From: CAYVBN01 sp964538565
Lineage (GTDB): Bacteria; Pseudomonadota; Alphaproteobacteria; Rhizobiales; Xanthobacteraceae
Assembly: GCA_964538565.1 (NCBI GenBank)
Contig: CAZIGW010000042.1
Span: forward strand, 1 to 32,982
Direction: 5' to 3'
Length of the DNA: 32,982 nt
Shown here: positions 1 to 7,953 of the stretch, one piece after another
Layout of the letters: every line of letters begins with the position of its first letter
Position numbering within the stretch: the first letter of the stretch is position 1
The notes under the pieces: model-generated
What the model saw: only the letters and a program-made list of their open reading frames with translations
Databases searched by the model: none
What the model was told of the DNA's origin: nothing
Position numbers and translations under genes: made by a program

Positions 1-677
1 GGCGCCGCCGGCGCACCTTCGGCCGGAGCCGCACCCGGCGCCGCAGCCGGCGCTGCCCCGGCAGCAGCCGCAGCGGCCGCAGCCGCTTCCGCCGCACGGA
101 TTTCTTCCATGTAGCCCGACGGCGGCACGATGGTGACGAGCGTCACGTCCTCGTGCGCGATCGGCTTCACGTTCGGCGGCAGCGTGATGTCGCTCAGGTG
201 GCGCGAATGGTTGATCTCGAGACCGGAGACGTCGACGTCGAACGCCTCGGGAATGGCGTCGGCCGGGCACTGGACCTCGACCGCGTGCGTCACGATGTTC
301 ACCGTGCCGCCACGTTTGATGCCGGGGGACTGATCGGCGTTGCGCACGTGGATCGGAATGCGGACCCGGATGGTCGCGCCGACGCCGAGCCGCAGGAAAT
401 CGACGTGAACGGGAAATTCCTTCACCGGGTCGACCTGGAAATCGCGCGGCAGGACGCGATGCTTGGTCCCGTCCACCTCGAGGTCGTAGATCGTGGTGAG
501 AAAACGTCCGGCCGCGATTCTCTGCTTCAGCTCGTCGAAGTCGAGAGAGATCGGCAACGGAGGCTTGTTGTCGCCGTAGATCACGCCGGGTACCCGGCCC
601 TTGCGACGCACTGCCCGGGCGGCCCCCTTGCCGACCTGCGGACGCACCGTCGCCTTGAGCTCCTTGACGGTCGCCAT
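1..677 (-). CDS. rplY: 50S ribosomal protein L25/Ctc, long form; C-terminus cut by window edge
   Basis: Binds 5S rRNA in the large ribosomal subunit; the long Ctc form is linked to stress in other bacteria. The frame opens at an ATG whose complement is at 675-677, preceded on the minus strand by AAGGA seven bases upstream. The protein begins MATVKELKATVRPQVGKGAA, followed by the L25 signature GRVPGVIYG at residues 27-35 and QVDPVKEFPVHVDF at 81-94, which leads into the beta-rich Ctc C-terminal domain. From about residue 195 it becomes an almost pure Ala/Pro/Gly tail, as is common in alphaproteobacterial L25. The reading frame is still open at base 1, so the stop lies outside the window. In related genomes this gene usually precedes pth, which cannot be checked here. 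Confidence 0.95.
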   Translation of the reverse strand, partial: MATVKELKATVRPQVGKGAARAVRRKGRVPGVIYGDNKPPLPISLDFDELKQRIAAGRFLTTIYDLEVDGTKHRVLPRDFQVDPVKEFPVHVDFLRLGVGATIRVRIPIHVRNADQSPGIKRGGTVNIVTHAVEVQCPADAIPEAFDVDVSGLEINHSRHLSDITLPPNVKPIAHEDVTLVTIVPPSGYMEEIRAAEAAAAAAAAAGAAPAAAPGAAPAEGAPAA

Positions 678-875
678 GGTTAAATCCTTGCTTTTCAGCT
701 TGTGTTGGGTTTCGGGGTCAACGGCCGCTCGCGCGACCTCACCACAGCCGGCCTCCAGGGGTGCGTGCTGGCTGCGGATGGCGGGGCTTATAGCCTCGCG
801 CCAGGCCGAAGACAAGAAACCGCGGGAGGGCGCGCGCGACCGGCCGTGGCCATGGCGGGCGCTCGGGCGGCCGAC

Positions 876-1166
876 CTAACTCCCTGAGGAGGAGGTCGAA
901 TCCGGCTTGGCCGGCGTCGCCGCCAGACGCGCCTCGAGGGCGTCGACCCGTGCCCTCAGCGCCTCGTTTTCCTCGCGCGCAAGCCGCGCCATTTCCTTCA
1001 CGACCTCGAATTCCTCGCGCGAGACCACTTCGAGCTCACGCAGGATGCGTTCGGCCTGGGTGCGAAACAGCGTGTCGAACTCGCGGCGCACGCCCTGGGC
1101 GACCCCGGCCGCGTCGTTCATCAAGCGCGCGAGCTCGTCGAAGAACCGGTTCGTCGTCTGGGTCAT
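876..1166 (-). CDS. ubiK: UbiK-type accessory factor (BMFP domain, DUF526)
   Basis: A 96-residue protein starting MTQTTNRFFDELARLMNDAAG and continuing with an amphipathic helix, then a coiled coil (about residues 45-85, rich in E/R/A/L heptads) and a Ser-rich tail. This is the BMFP family. Its characterised member UbiK binds membranes and the assembled ubiquinone-biosynthesis enzymes and is needed for efficient aerobic ubiquinone synthesis. The frame stays open up to 1385, but that extension would run into lgt on the other strand. The ATG at 1166 has AGAGG six bases upstream and matches the family N-terminus, so I use it. It is divergent from lgt with a 166-base shared upstream region. Assignment to the BMFP family is firm; the ubiquinone role is taken from the family. 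Confidence 0.85.
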   Translation of the reverse strand: MTQTTNRFFDELARLMNDAAGVAQGVRREFDTLFRTQAERILRELEVVSREEFEVVKEMARLAREENEALRARVDALEARLAATPAKPDSTSSSGS

Positions 1167-1332
1167 CGTTCGCCTCTGGGTCGGCCTGCTGGTGATGAGA
1201 ATGGGCGTGAACGGACGCAGCCGCAAGTCCACGCGCGACACCTCAGCCTGCGCACCGGACGGGGCGACATCATGGCTTGACTTCGCCGCGCCGCTTCCCG
1301 CATGACCTCGGATCACACCGGGGGACCTCCCG

Positions 1333-2157
1333 ATGCCGTACGCCGTCCTGCAGTTTCCTGCGTTCGACCCGGTGCTCGTGACCATCGGGCCATTCGCGAT
1401 CCGCTGGTACGCGCTCGCCTATATCGTCGGCATTCTTGTCGGCTGGCTCTACGCCCGCACGCTCATCCGCAACGAGCGACTGTGGGGCGGACCCGCGCCC
1501 ATGAAGGTCCTCGACTACGACGACTTCGTCCTGTGGGTGACGCTCGGGATCATCCTGGGCGGGCGGATCGGCTACGTGCTGTTCTACAACCTGCCCTACT
1601 TCGCCGAGCACCCCGCCGAGATCGTGCAGGTGTGGAAGGGCGGCATGTCGTTCCACGGCGGCTTCATCGGCTGCGTGCTTGCCGTGGTACTGTTCGCGCG
1701 CAGCCGCGCCATTCCGGTGCTCTCGCTCGGCGACGTCACGTGCGCGGTCGGGCCGATCGGGCTCTTTCTCGGCCGGCTCGCCAACTTCGTGAACGGCGAG
1801 CTTTGGGGTCGACCGGCCGACGTGCCGTGGGCGATGGTGTTTCCGAACGGTGGACCGTTCCCGCGCCATCCGAGCCAGCTCTACGAAGCGATGCTGGAGG
1901 GCGTCGTGCTGTTCGTGCTGCTCGCCGTCGTCATCCGGCTCGGCGCCCTCAAGCGGCCCGGACTGGTGATCGGCACGTTCGCGGTCGGCTACGCGCTCGC
2001 GCGCTCGTTCTGCGAACTCTTCCGCGAGCCCGACCCGCAGCTCGGGTTTCTCTGGGGCGGGCTCACCATGGGCATGCTGCTGTCCATCCCGCTGCTGCTC
2101 GCCGGGCTCGCTTTCATCGGCTTCGCCCTGCGACGCCAACCGCCGCGACCCACCTGA
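1333..2157 (+). CDS. lgt: Prolipoprotein diacylglyceryl transferase
   Basis: Inner-membrane enzyme that moves diacylglycerol from phosphatidylglycerol to the lipobox cysteine of prolipoproteins, the first lipoprotein maturation step. The 274-residue protein is of normal family length with about seven hydrophobic segments. Visible motifs are SFHGG at 106-110 (the essential His, here H108), the Lgt signature GRLANFVNGE at 147-156, RHPSQLYEA at 178-186 and FREPD at 230-234. The ATG at 1333 follows a GGGGGACC stretch. The TGA stop at 2155-2157 overlaps the ATG of the next gene by one base, so the two are translationally coupled. At least one predicted lipoprotein substrate (4214-4894) is encoded nearby. 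Confidence 0.97.
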   Translation: MPYAVLQFPAFDPVLVTIGPFAIRWYALAYIVGILVGWLYARTLIRNERLWGGPAPMKVLDYDDFVLWVTLGIILGGRIGYVLFYNLPYFAEHPAEIVQVWKGGMSFHGGFIGCVLAVVLFARSRAIPVLSLGDVTCAVGPIGLFLGRLANFVNGELWGRPADVPWAMVFPNGGPFPRHPSQLYEAMLEGVVLFVLLAVVIRLGALKRPGLVIGTFAVGYALARSFCELFREPDPQLGFLWGGLTMGMLLSIPLLLAGLAFIGFALRRQPPRPT

Positions 2158-3257
2158 TGGCGCCCGGCAAGCCGCCGCTCGAAGCAGAAATTCGCCGGCT
2201 CATCTCGGTCGCCGGCTCGATCCCGCTCTCCCAGTACATGGCGCTCTGCCTCTCGCATCCCGAGCACGGCTACTACATCACGCACGACCCGTTCGGCGCG
2301 TCCGGCGACTTCGTCACCGCGCCGGAGATCAGCCAGATGTTCGGCGAACTGCTCGGCGTCTGGGCCGTCGCCACCTGGAAGCTGTTGGGCTCGCCCGAGC
2401 GCCTGCAGCTCATCGAGCTCGGCCCGGGGCGCGGCACCATGATCAACGACGCGCTGCGCGCCGCCCGGGTGATGCCGGACTTCCGCCGGGCGATCGACGT
2501 GCATCTCATCGAGGCGAGCCCGCTGCTGCGCCGGCGCCAGCGCCATACGCTCGGCGTCACGGACATTCCTGTCGCCTGGCACGACGCGCTCACCGAGGTC
2601 CCGGAGGCGCCCGCGATCATCCTGGCCAACGAGTTCCTCGACGCGATGCCGGTCAACCAGGCCGTCAAGCAGAAGGACGGGTGGTACGAGCGCGTGATCA
2701 AGCTCGACGAGATCGACAACCTCGTGTTCGGCCTCGCGCCCGAGCCGATCCCTCATTTCGAGCGCACCCTGCCGCCGCACGTCCGTGAAGCGCCCGTCGG
2801 CTCGATCTTCGAATGGCGCTCGAACACGCTGGTACTGGAAATCGGCCGGCGCATGGCGCGCGCCGGCGGCGCCGCCCTGCTGATCGATTTCGGTCACGTC
2901 AAGAGCGACATCGGCGAGACCTTGCAGGCGGTGCGCACGCATGTCTTCACCGATCCGCTGGCGGCGCCCGGCATGACCGACCTCACCGCGCACGTCGATT
3001 TCGAAGCGGTCGCCATCACGGCCGAGAGCATCGGGGCGCGCGTGCATGGACCGATCGAACAGGCGACCTTTCTGCGCCGCCTCGGCATCGAGGCCCGCGC
3101 GGGCGCGCTCAGATCGGTGGCGCCCGACAGGGCGTCCGAGATCGATTCGGCGGTCGGCCGCCTCACCGAGGGGGGGCGAACCGGCATGGGGACCATGTTC
3201 AAGGTGATCGCGCTCTCCTCGCCCGCGCTTGCCATGCTGCCGGGGTTCGATGCGTGA
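2157..3257 (+). CDS. Class I SAM-dependent methyltransferase, MidA/NDUFAF7 family
   Basis: A 366-residue member of the DUF185 family. The mitochondrial homologue NDUFAF7 methylates an arginine of the complex I subunit NDUFS2 early in assembly; in bacteria the role is assumed to be similar but is less well tested. Motifs are EHGYY at 36-40, GDFVTAPEISQMFGE at 50-64 (family hallmark), the SAM-binding glycine loop LIELGPGRGTM at 85-95, and NEFLDAMPV at 158-166. The frame is open far upstream inside lgt, but the ATG at 2157 overlapping the lgt stop (TGATG) gives the canonical N-terminus. It overlaps pgeF at its 3' end. The lgt-MidA-pgeF order is recurrent in Hyphomicrobiales. Confidence 0.93.
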   Translation: MAPGKPPLEAEIRRLISVAGSIPLSQYMALCLSHPEHGYYITHDPFGASGDFVTAPEISQMFGELLGVWAVATWKLLGSPERLQLIELGPGRGTMINDALRAARVMPDFRRAIDVHLIEASPLLRRRQRHTLGVTDIPVAWHDALTEVPEAPAIILANEFLDAMPVNQAVKQKDGWYERVIKLDEIDNLVFGLAPEPIPHFERTLPPHVREAPVGSIFEWRSNTLVLEIGRRMARAGGAALLIDFGHVKSDIGETLQAVRTHVFTDPLAAPGMTDLTAHVDFEAVAITAESIGARVHGPIEQATFLRRLGIEARAGALRSVAPDRASEIDSAVGRLTEGGRTGMGTMFKVIALSSPALAMLPGFDA

Positions 3258-4062
3258 TGCTCAGGTGCGCGCGATGAAACCGGATCGTGTTCCGATGCTC
3301 ACCTCAGCCGCGCTCTCCGCGCTCTCCCGAATCCGTCATGCGTTCTTCACGCGCGAAGGCGGCGTTTCGGACGGCGTCTACGCGAGCCTCAACGGCGGCG
3401 TCGGTTCGGACGATTCCCCGCACAGGGTCGCGGAAAACCGCGCCCGCATGGCGGCGGCGCTCGGCGTTGACGCCGGACGCTTCATCACCGCCTATCAGAT
3501 CCACTCGCCCAACGTGGTGGTCGCGACCCGGCCGTGGACGGGCGAAGCGCGCCCGCGCGCCGACGCGATCGTGACGCGCGAGGTCGGCCTTGCCATCGGC
3601 GTCACCACGGCGGATTGCGGACCGGTCCTGTTCGCGGACGCGCAGGCGCGCGTGATCGGCGCGGCGCATGCCGGCTGGCGCGGGGCGCTCGCGGGCGTCG
3701 TCGAGGCGACGCTCGCCGCGATGGAGGACATCGGAGCGAAGCGCGGCCGCATCGTGGCGGCGATCGGACCGATGATCCGCCAGCCGAACTACGAGGTCGG
3801 TCCCGATCTGATCGCGACATTCCGGGGTGCTGACGATGACAATGCCCGGTTCTTCACGCCGGCCGCGCGCGAGGGCCACGCGCTGTTCGATCTGGCCGGC
3901 TACGTCGCGATGCGGCTCGCGCGCGCCGGCGTCGCGCAGATCGAGGATCTCGGACGCTGCACCTATGCGGAGCCCGGGTTGTTCTTCAGCTTCCGGCGCA
4001 TGACGCATCGGCGCGAGCCGGACTACGGCCGCCACGTCAACGCGATCGTTCTTTCCGAATGA
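3250..4062 (+). CDS. pgeF: Peptidoglycan editing factor / multicopper polyphenol-oxidase-like protein (PgeF, YfiH family)
   Basis: A cytosolic YfiH-family protein. E. coli PgeF prevents misincorporation of serine into peptidoglycan precursors, and related proteins act on purine nucleosides with a Zn site. The metal ligands are visible as QIHS (H85), TTADCGP (C123) and AAHAGWRG (H140). The start of the family fold is AFFTREGGVSDGVYASLNGG at 31-50. The usual IGPCI segment reads IGPMI here, so that non-ligand Cys is replaced. The start is taken at ATG 3250, which overlaps the preceding stop as ATGCGTGA; ATG 3274 is a possible alternative and a TTG at 3229 is less likely. It is 270 residues, normal for the family, and is the last gene of the lgt operon. 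Confidence 0.93.
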   Translation: MRDAQVRAMKPDRVPMLTSAALSALSRIRHAFFTREGGVSDGVYASLNGGVGSDDSPHRVAENRARMAAALGVDAGRFITAYQIHSPNVVVATRPWTGEARPRADAIVTREVGLAIGVTTADCGPVLFADAQARVIGAAHAGWRGALAGVVEATLAAMEDIGAKRGRIVAAIGPMIRQPNYEVGPDLIATFRGADDDNARFFTPAAREGHALFDLAGYVAMRLARAGVAQIEDLGRCTYAEPGLFFSFRRMTHRREPDYGRHVNAIVLSE

Positions 4063-4080
4063 TCGCAGGAAGATCGCTCG

Positions 4081-4096
4081 TTAATCTTTCGTAAAC
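4081..4096 (+). promoter_or_regulatory. CtrA-like box (TTAA-N7-TAAAC)
   Basis: The sequence TTAA, seven bases (TCTTTCG), then TAAAC, lies about 120 bases upstream of the lipoprotein gene. It differs from the alphaproteobacterial CtrA consensus TTAA-N7-TTAAC at one position. A single match of this kind can arise by chance, though such AT-rich words are scarce in this GC-rich window. Confidence 0.25.
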
Positions 4097-4213
4097 ACGC
4101 TGGACCTCGGCGGGGAATGCGGTTACGGAATCCGCATCGGCCGCGAGCGGGGACGCGCACCTGCGGGCGCGCGGGCCGTGCGATCAGCGAGAGACGGCCG
4201 CGGGGGGGTGTCG

Positions 4214-4894
4214 ATGCGCAGTGAGGCGAGCCAGCGCGCCGCGAGCGCGCAGGATCGTCGGCGTTGCGAGCGCCCGCGAGGCGCTGCGGCGCTGATCGCG
4301 AGCCTCTTCGCGCTCACCCTCGCCGCATGCGCCACCGACGGTCAGCCGGGCACGACGGCGGCCACGCCGCGCGGTCCGACGGTCGCCTTCGAGTCGATCG
4401 ACGGCCCGCCTGCCGGCGTATTCCACGCGCTCGTCCAGGATCTGTCGGAAGAAGCCGACGCACGGGCGGTGGCGGTCGTCTCGCGCGACGCGCCGGCGCA
4501 ATATCGCGTGCGCAGCTACGTGGCGGCGCGGGTCGAGCGCGGGCAAGTGACGGTCGCCTGGGTGTGGGACGTCTATGACGCCGATCGCCGGCGAAGCCTG
4601 CGCATCTCCGGCGAAGTGCCTGCCGGCACGGCCGGCCGCGACGCCTGGACGGCGGCCGGCGATCAGGTGCTCCGGCGCATTGCGCGCACCGGAATGGATC
4701 GCCTCGTCGCCTTCCTGGCAGCCCCTGCCCGCGAACCTGCGCCGCCACCGCCTGCCGGGCCGGGCGACCGCATCGCCGCGCCCGGGGCTCCTGCGGGCCG
4801 CGAAACCGCCGATGCCCCCGCCCCGAAGGTCCGGCCGGCTGCCGCCGCCGGCTCGAGGGGCTGGCAGGCGTTCGCCGACGCGCGGCCGCGCTGA
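4214..4894 (+). CDS. Predicted lipoprotein of unknown function
   Basis: Encodes about 226 residues. The N-terminus has a positively charged region followed by a hydrophobic stretch ending in the lipobox LTLAAC, so it should be processed by Lgt and signal peptidase II and anchored to a membrane facing the periplasm. The middle (residues about 45-160) is a compact alpha/beta-looking domain with SRDAPAQYRVRSYVAA and VAWVWDVYDADRRRSLRISGE. The C-terminal 60 residues are Pro/Ala-rich and probably disordered. ATG 4214 is preceded by a G-run that can serve as a ribosome-binding site; a GTG at 4178 is an alternative, but its extra N-terminus is Arg-rich and fits a signal peptide poorly. It lies between pgeF and prs, an arrangement I associate with Hyphomicrobiales. 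Function is unknown. Confidence 0.75.
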   Translation: MRSEASQRAASAQDRRRCERPRGAAALIASLFALTLAACATDGQPGTTAATPRGPTVAFESIDGPPAGVFHALVQDLSEEADARAVAVVSRDAPAQYRVRSYVAARVERGQVTVAWVWDVYDADRRRSLRISGEVPAGTAGRDAWTAAGDQVLRRIARTGMDRLVAFLAAPAREPAPPPPAGPGDRIAAPGAPAGRETADAPAPKVRPAAAAGSRGWQAFADARPR

Positions 4895-5043
4895 GGGCCG
4901 CAATATCGCCGCGCATCGCCGTAGCGGCCGTTCCGAAAAAACTGCGGACCAGCGAAACCCTCGTATTGCCAGCCTCCTAGCGTCCTTGTTATCACCGCCG
5001 CGCCCGGCGACGGACCTGCCGGATACACCTCGAGGAGACGGCG

Positions 5044-5997
5044 ATGGCGGCCAAGAACGGAGCGATCAGGCTCGTCGCCGGCAATTCCAATCCGCGGCTG
5101 GCGGAGGCGATCGGAGCCTACCTGGAAACCCCGCTCGCGAAGGCGGTCGTGCGCCGTTTCGCCGACATGGAGATCTTCGTCGAGATCCTCGAAAACGTCC
5201 GCGGCGCCGACGTGTTCGTCATCCAGTCGACGTCGTTTCCCGCCAACGACCACCTGATGGAGCTGCTGATCATCATCGACGCGCTGCGCCGCGCGTCGGC
5301 CCGCCGGATCACCGCCGTGGTGCCGTATTTCGGTTATGCACGGCAGGACCGCAAACCCGGTCCGCGCACGCCGATCTCCGCCAAGCTCGTCGCCAACCTG
5401 ATCACCCACGCGGGTGTCGACCGGGTGCTCACCCTCGACCTGCACGCGGGCCAGATCCAGGGCTTCTTCGACATCCCGACCGACAATCTCTACGCCTCGC
5501 CCGTGATGGTGCGGGACATCCGCGAGCGCTTCGATCTCAGCAAGGTCATGGTGGTTTCGCCCGACGTCGGCGGCGTCGTGCGCGCACGCGGTCTCGCCAA
5601 GCGCATCAATGCGCCGCTCGCCATCATCGACAAGCGGCGCGAGCGCGCCGGCGAATCCGAGGTCATGAACGTGATCGGCGAGGTCGCCGGCCGCACCTGC
5701 ATCCTGGTCGACGACATCGTCGATTCCGGCGGCACGCTGGTGAACGCCGCCGATGCGCTGCTCGAACAGGGAGCGACCGACGTCTACGCCTACATCACGC
5801 ACGGCGTGCTGTCGGGCGGCGCGGTGGCCCGCGTCACCGCATCCAAGCTCAAGGAGCTCGTCATCACCGACTCCATCCAGCCGACCGAGGCGGTGCGGGT
5901 TGCCCGCAACATCCGGGTCCTCTCCATCGCCAGCCTGATGGGCGAAGCGATCGGACGCACGGCCGCCGAAGAGTCGGTTTCGAGCCTGTTCGACTGA
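5044..5997 (+). CDS. prs: Ribose-phosphate pyrophosphokinase (PRPP synthetase)
   Basis: Makes PRPP from ribose 5-phosphate and ATP for purine, pyrimidine, His, Trp and NAD synthesis. At 317 residues it matches class I PRPP synthetases. Visible motifs are the flexible catalytic loop YARQDRKPGPRTPIS at 98-112, DLHAGQIQGFF at 132-142, the KRR segment at 197-199 and the PRPP-binding loop VDDIVDSGGTL at 222-232. The ATG at 5044 has GAGGAGA just upstream (about 5034-5040). It has its own 149-base upstream gap, so it is probably transcribed separately from the lipoprotein gene. No frameshift or missing residue was seen. Confidence 0.98.
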   Translation: MAAKNGAIRLVAGNSNPRLAEAIGAYLETPLAKAVVRRFADMEIFVEILENVRGADVFVIQSTSFPANDHLMELLIIIDALRRASARRITAVVPYFGYARQDRKPGPRTPISAKLVANLITHAGVDRVLTLDLHAGQIQGFFDIPTDNLYASPVMVRDIRERFDLSKVMVVSPDVGGVVRARGLAKRINAPLAIIDKRRERAGESEVMNVIGEVAGRTCILVDDIVDSGGTLVNAADALLEQGATDVYAYITHGVLSGGAVARVTASKLKELVITDSIQPTEAVRVARNIRVLSIASLMGEAIGRTAAEESVSSLFD

Positions 5998-6124
5998 ACC
6001 GCCGGCGCGGCGGGCGCTTTCCGCCCCGAGTCACCGTGTCGCAGACGACTTCGCTGTGGACGGCAGCCGGGCGCCGATTGCGCGATTCAGTCGAATGCTT
6101 GATCAAAGCCTTACCAATCATCGT

Positions 6125-6153
6125 TTGGGCGTGAGGAATCGACTGGTTATAGT
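6125..6153 (+). promoter_or_regulatory. Candidate sigma70-type promoter for the YbjN-domain gene
   Basis: TTGGGC at 6125-6130 and TATAGT at 6148-6153 are separated by exactly 17 bases. The -10 element matches the consensus at five of six positions and the -35 at three of six. It would give a 5' leader of about 130 bases before the ATG at 6292. Confidence 0.4.
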
Positions 6154-6158
6154 CGATT
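6137..6158. promoter_or_regulatory. Inverted repeat over the -10 element (possible operator)
   Basis: AATCGACT, six bases (GGTTAT), then AGTCGATT: perfect 8-base arms that straddle the candidate -10 hexamer at 6148-6153. The position suits a repressor site. The binding protein is unknown. Confidence 0.4.
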
Positions 6159-6291
6159 TGGTCAATGATTCGCTGTTGCGGTCCCGTGCCGAGCAGTGCC
6201 CCACGTCGAAGTGGCCTAGACATGGGGAGGACTGTGGCGCGGCGCGCGTTGAGTGACGCATCCCCAATCTCAAGCGGCAGGTGGAGACCGC

Positions 6292-6792
6292 ATGTCCCTC
6301 ATCGACTTTTCCGAGAATCACCAGATCAACCCGCTCGACGTGGTGGAAAGGCTTGCCTCGATCAACGATTGGACGTTCGCACGCTCCGGCGACGATGAAG
6401 TCACGCTCGTGGTCGGCGGCCGCTGGGCCGAATACCAGATCTCCTTCACCTGGATGGGCGACATCGAGGCGCTGCATCTCGCCTGCGCCTTCGACCTGCG
6501 GATTCCCGAGCGCCGCCGCGCCGAAGCGATGGAGCTCGTCGCCCGGGTCAACGAGCAGCTCTGGGTCGGGCATTTCGATCTCTGGCTGAAGGACGGGCTC
6601 GTCATGTATCGCCACGCCCTCGTGCTCGCCGGCGGCGTGGCCGCCTCGGGCCGGCAGTGCGAAGCGCTTCTGTCCGGCGCGCTCGAGACCTGCGAACGCT
6701 ACTACCAGGCGTTCCAGTTCGTCGTCTGGGCCGGCAAGACCGCCCGCGAAGCCCTTGAAGCGGCGATGTTCGAGACCTCCGGCGAAGCCTGA
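6292..6792 (+). CDS. YbjN domain-containing protein
   Basis: A 166-residue member of the YbjN (DUF1790) superfamily, a small chaperone-like or sensory-associated fold without a firmly established biochemical role. No signal peptide or membrane segment is visible. Typical features are NPLDVVERLASINDWTFAR near the N-terminus, the beta-rich centre with WAEYQISFTWMGDIEALHLA and the C-terminal helix ERYYQAFQFVVWAGK. A GTG at 6253 would extend it by 13 residues, but ATG 6292 follows GGTGGAG with good spacing and gives the usual family N-terminus. In alphaproteobacteria this gene is commonly found next to proC, as here. Confidence 0.87.
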   Translation: MSLIDFSENHQINPLDVVERLASINDWTFARSGDDEVTLVVGGRWAEYQISFTWMGDIEALHLACAFDLRIPERRRAEAMELVARVNEQLWVGHFDLWLKDGLVMYRHALVLAGGVAASGRQCEALLSGALETCERYYQAFQFVVWAGKTAREALEAAMFETSGEA

Positions 6793-6980
6793 GCCGGGAT
6801 CGGCGTTCCGGCCGGCGCGGCGAGAGCCCGCGAGCGCGTGCGCATGAGCCCGGGCACGACGCCTAAACTTCTGGTCCGCCTCCCACTAGACTGACGAACC
6901 GGCGCGCCAATCGGCCGGCGAGCCGCACCGTGACGCGGGACAGGAGTCCCGCCGCGCGCCTTGCCAGGAGCCAGAGACGC

Positions 6981-7826
6981 ATGAGTTCATCCTCAAACAG
7001 ACCCGCCTCGCTCGCGGATCTCACCGGAACGCTGATGCTCGTCGGCGCCGGCAAGATGGGCGGCGCGCTGCTCGAAGGCTGGCTCGAAATGGGTCTCGAT
7101 CCCGCCCGTCTGGTCGTTCTCGAACCGCAGCCGTCCACGGATCTTTCGGCGCTCGCCGCCCGCGGCCTGCGTCTCAATCCGGCGCCCGACGCCATCGATG
7201 CGGCAACCGCCATCGTTGTCGCCGTGAAGCCGCAGATCGCCGCCGACGCCCTGGCGACGATCGCTCCGCGCGTGCAGCCGGGAACGTTCGTCGTGTCCAT
7301 CATGGCGGGTCGCACCCTCGCGTTTCTGCAATCGGCGCTGCCGGCGAAGACCGCTGCGGTGCGCGCGATGCCGAACACGCCGGCCGCGATCGGCCGTGGC
7401 ATCACGGTCGCGGTCGCGAACGCGCATCTCACCGATCGCCAGCGCGCATTGGCGCAGCGGCTGCTCGCCGCCACCGGCGCCGTCGAATGGGTGGGAGACG
7501 AGGCCCTGATGGATGCCGTCACGGCGGTATCGGGATCGGGGCCGGCCTATGTGTTTCTGCTGGCGGAGTGCCTGGCGCGCGCCGGCGTCGCCGCGGGGCT
7601 GCCCGCCGGACTCGCCGAACGGCTGGCGCGCGCGACGGTGGCGGGCTCCGGCGAACTGATGGCGCGCTCTTCCGCGGACGCGGCGGCGCTTCGTCGGGCC
7701 GTCACGTCGCCGGGCGGGACGACCGCCGCCGCGCTGGAGATCCTGATGGCGCCGCACGGCTTGTCCGCCCTGATGGAAACTGCCGTTGCGGCAGCGACCC
7801 GTCGCTCGCGCGAGCTCGCCGGCTGA
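6981..7826 (+). CDS. proC: Pyrroline-5-carboxylate reductase
   Basis: Catalyses the last step of proline synthesis, NAD(P)H-dependent reduction of 1-pyrroline-5-carboxylate to proline. The protein has 281 residues. The Rossmann loop VGAGKMGGAL is at 21-30, VAVKPQ at 80-85, MPNTPA at 130-135, and the P5CR signature SGSGPAY at 184-190 with VTSPGGTTAAAL at 241-252. The frame is open from 6930, but ATG 6981 has AGGAG ten bases upstream and avoids an Arg-rich extension. It is followed after 127 bases by a TetR-type gene on the same strand; co-transcription is possible but unproven. Confidence 0.96.
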   Translation: MSSSSNRPASLADLTGTLMLVGAGKMGGALLEGWLEMGLDPARLVVLEPQPSTDLSALAARGLRLNPAPDAIDAATAIVVAVKPQIAADALATIAPRVQPGTFVVSIMAGRTLAFLQSALPAKTAAVRAMPNTPAAIGRGITVAVANAHLTDRQRALAQRLLAATGAVEWVGDEALMDAVTAVSGSGPAYVFLLAECLARAGVAAGLPAGLAERLARATVAGSGELMARSSADAAALRRAVTSPGGTTAAALEILMAPHGLSALMETAVAAATRRSRELAG

Positions 7827-7914
7827 CTCGGGATCGTCCGCCGGACGCAACCCCCGCCTGCGTCGCCCCCTCTGGAACGCCCGCCACACCTTCCCTACAT
7901 TTTTGGTTTGAGCA

Positions 7915-7928
7915 TGGTCACGAGACCA
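7915..7928. promoter_or_regulatory. Short inverted repeat upstream of the TetR-type gene
   Basis: TGGTC-ACGA-GACCA ends 25 bases before the ATG of the TetR-type gene. Autoregulation through such a site is usual for TetR proteins, but 5-base arms can occur by chance. Confidence 0.22.
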
Positions 7929-7953
7929 GCGTCCGTCGCAAGGAGCACGTCCA

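Noticed and set aside
1302..2156. An N-terminal extension of the MidA-type methyltransferase of 285 codons
   Set aside because: It is lgt read in another frame, Arg-rich and without motifs; the overlap start at 2157 gives the family N-terminus.
4963..4990. TTGCCA near 4966 as the -35 box of prs
   Set aside because: No acceptable -10 hexamer follows at 16-18 bases.
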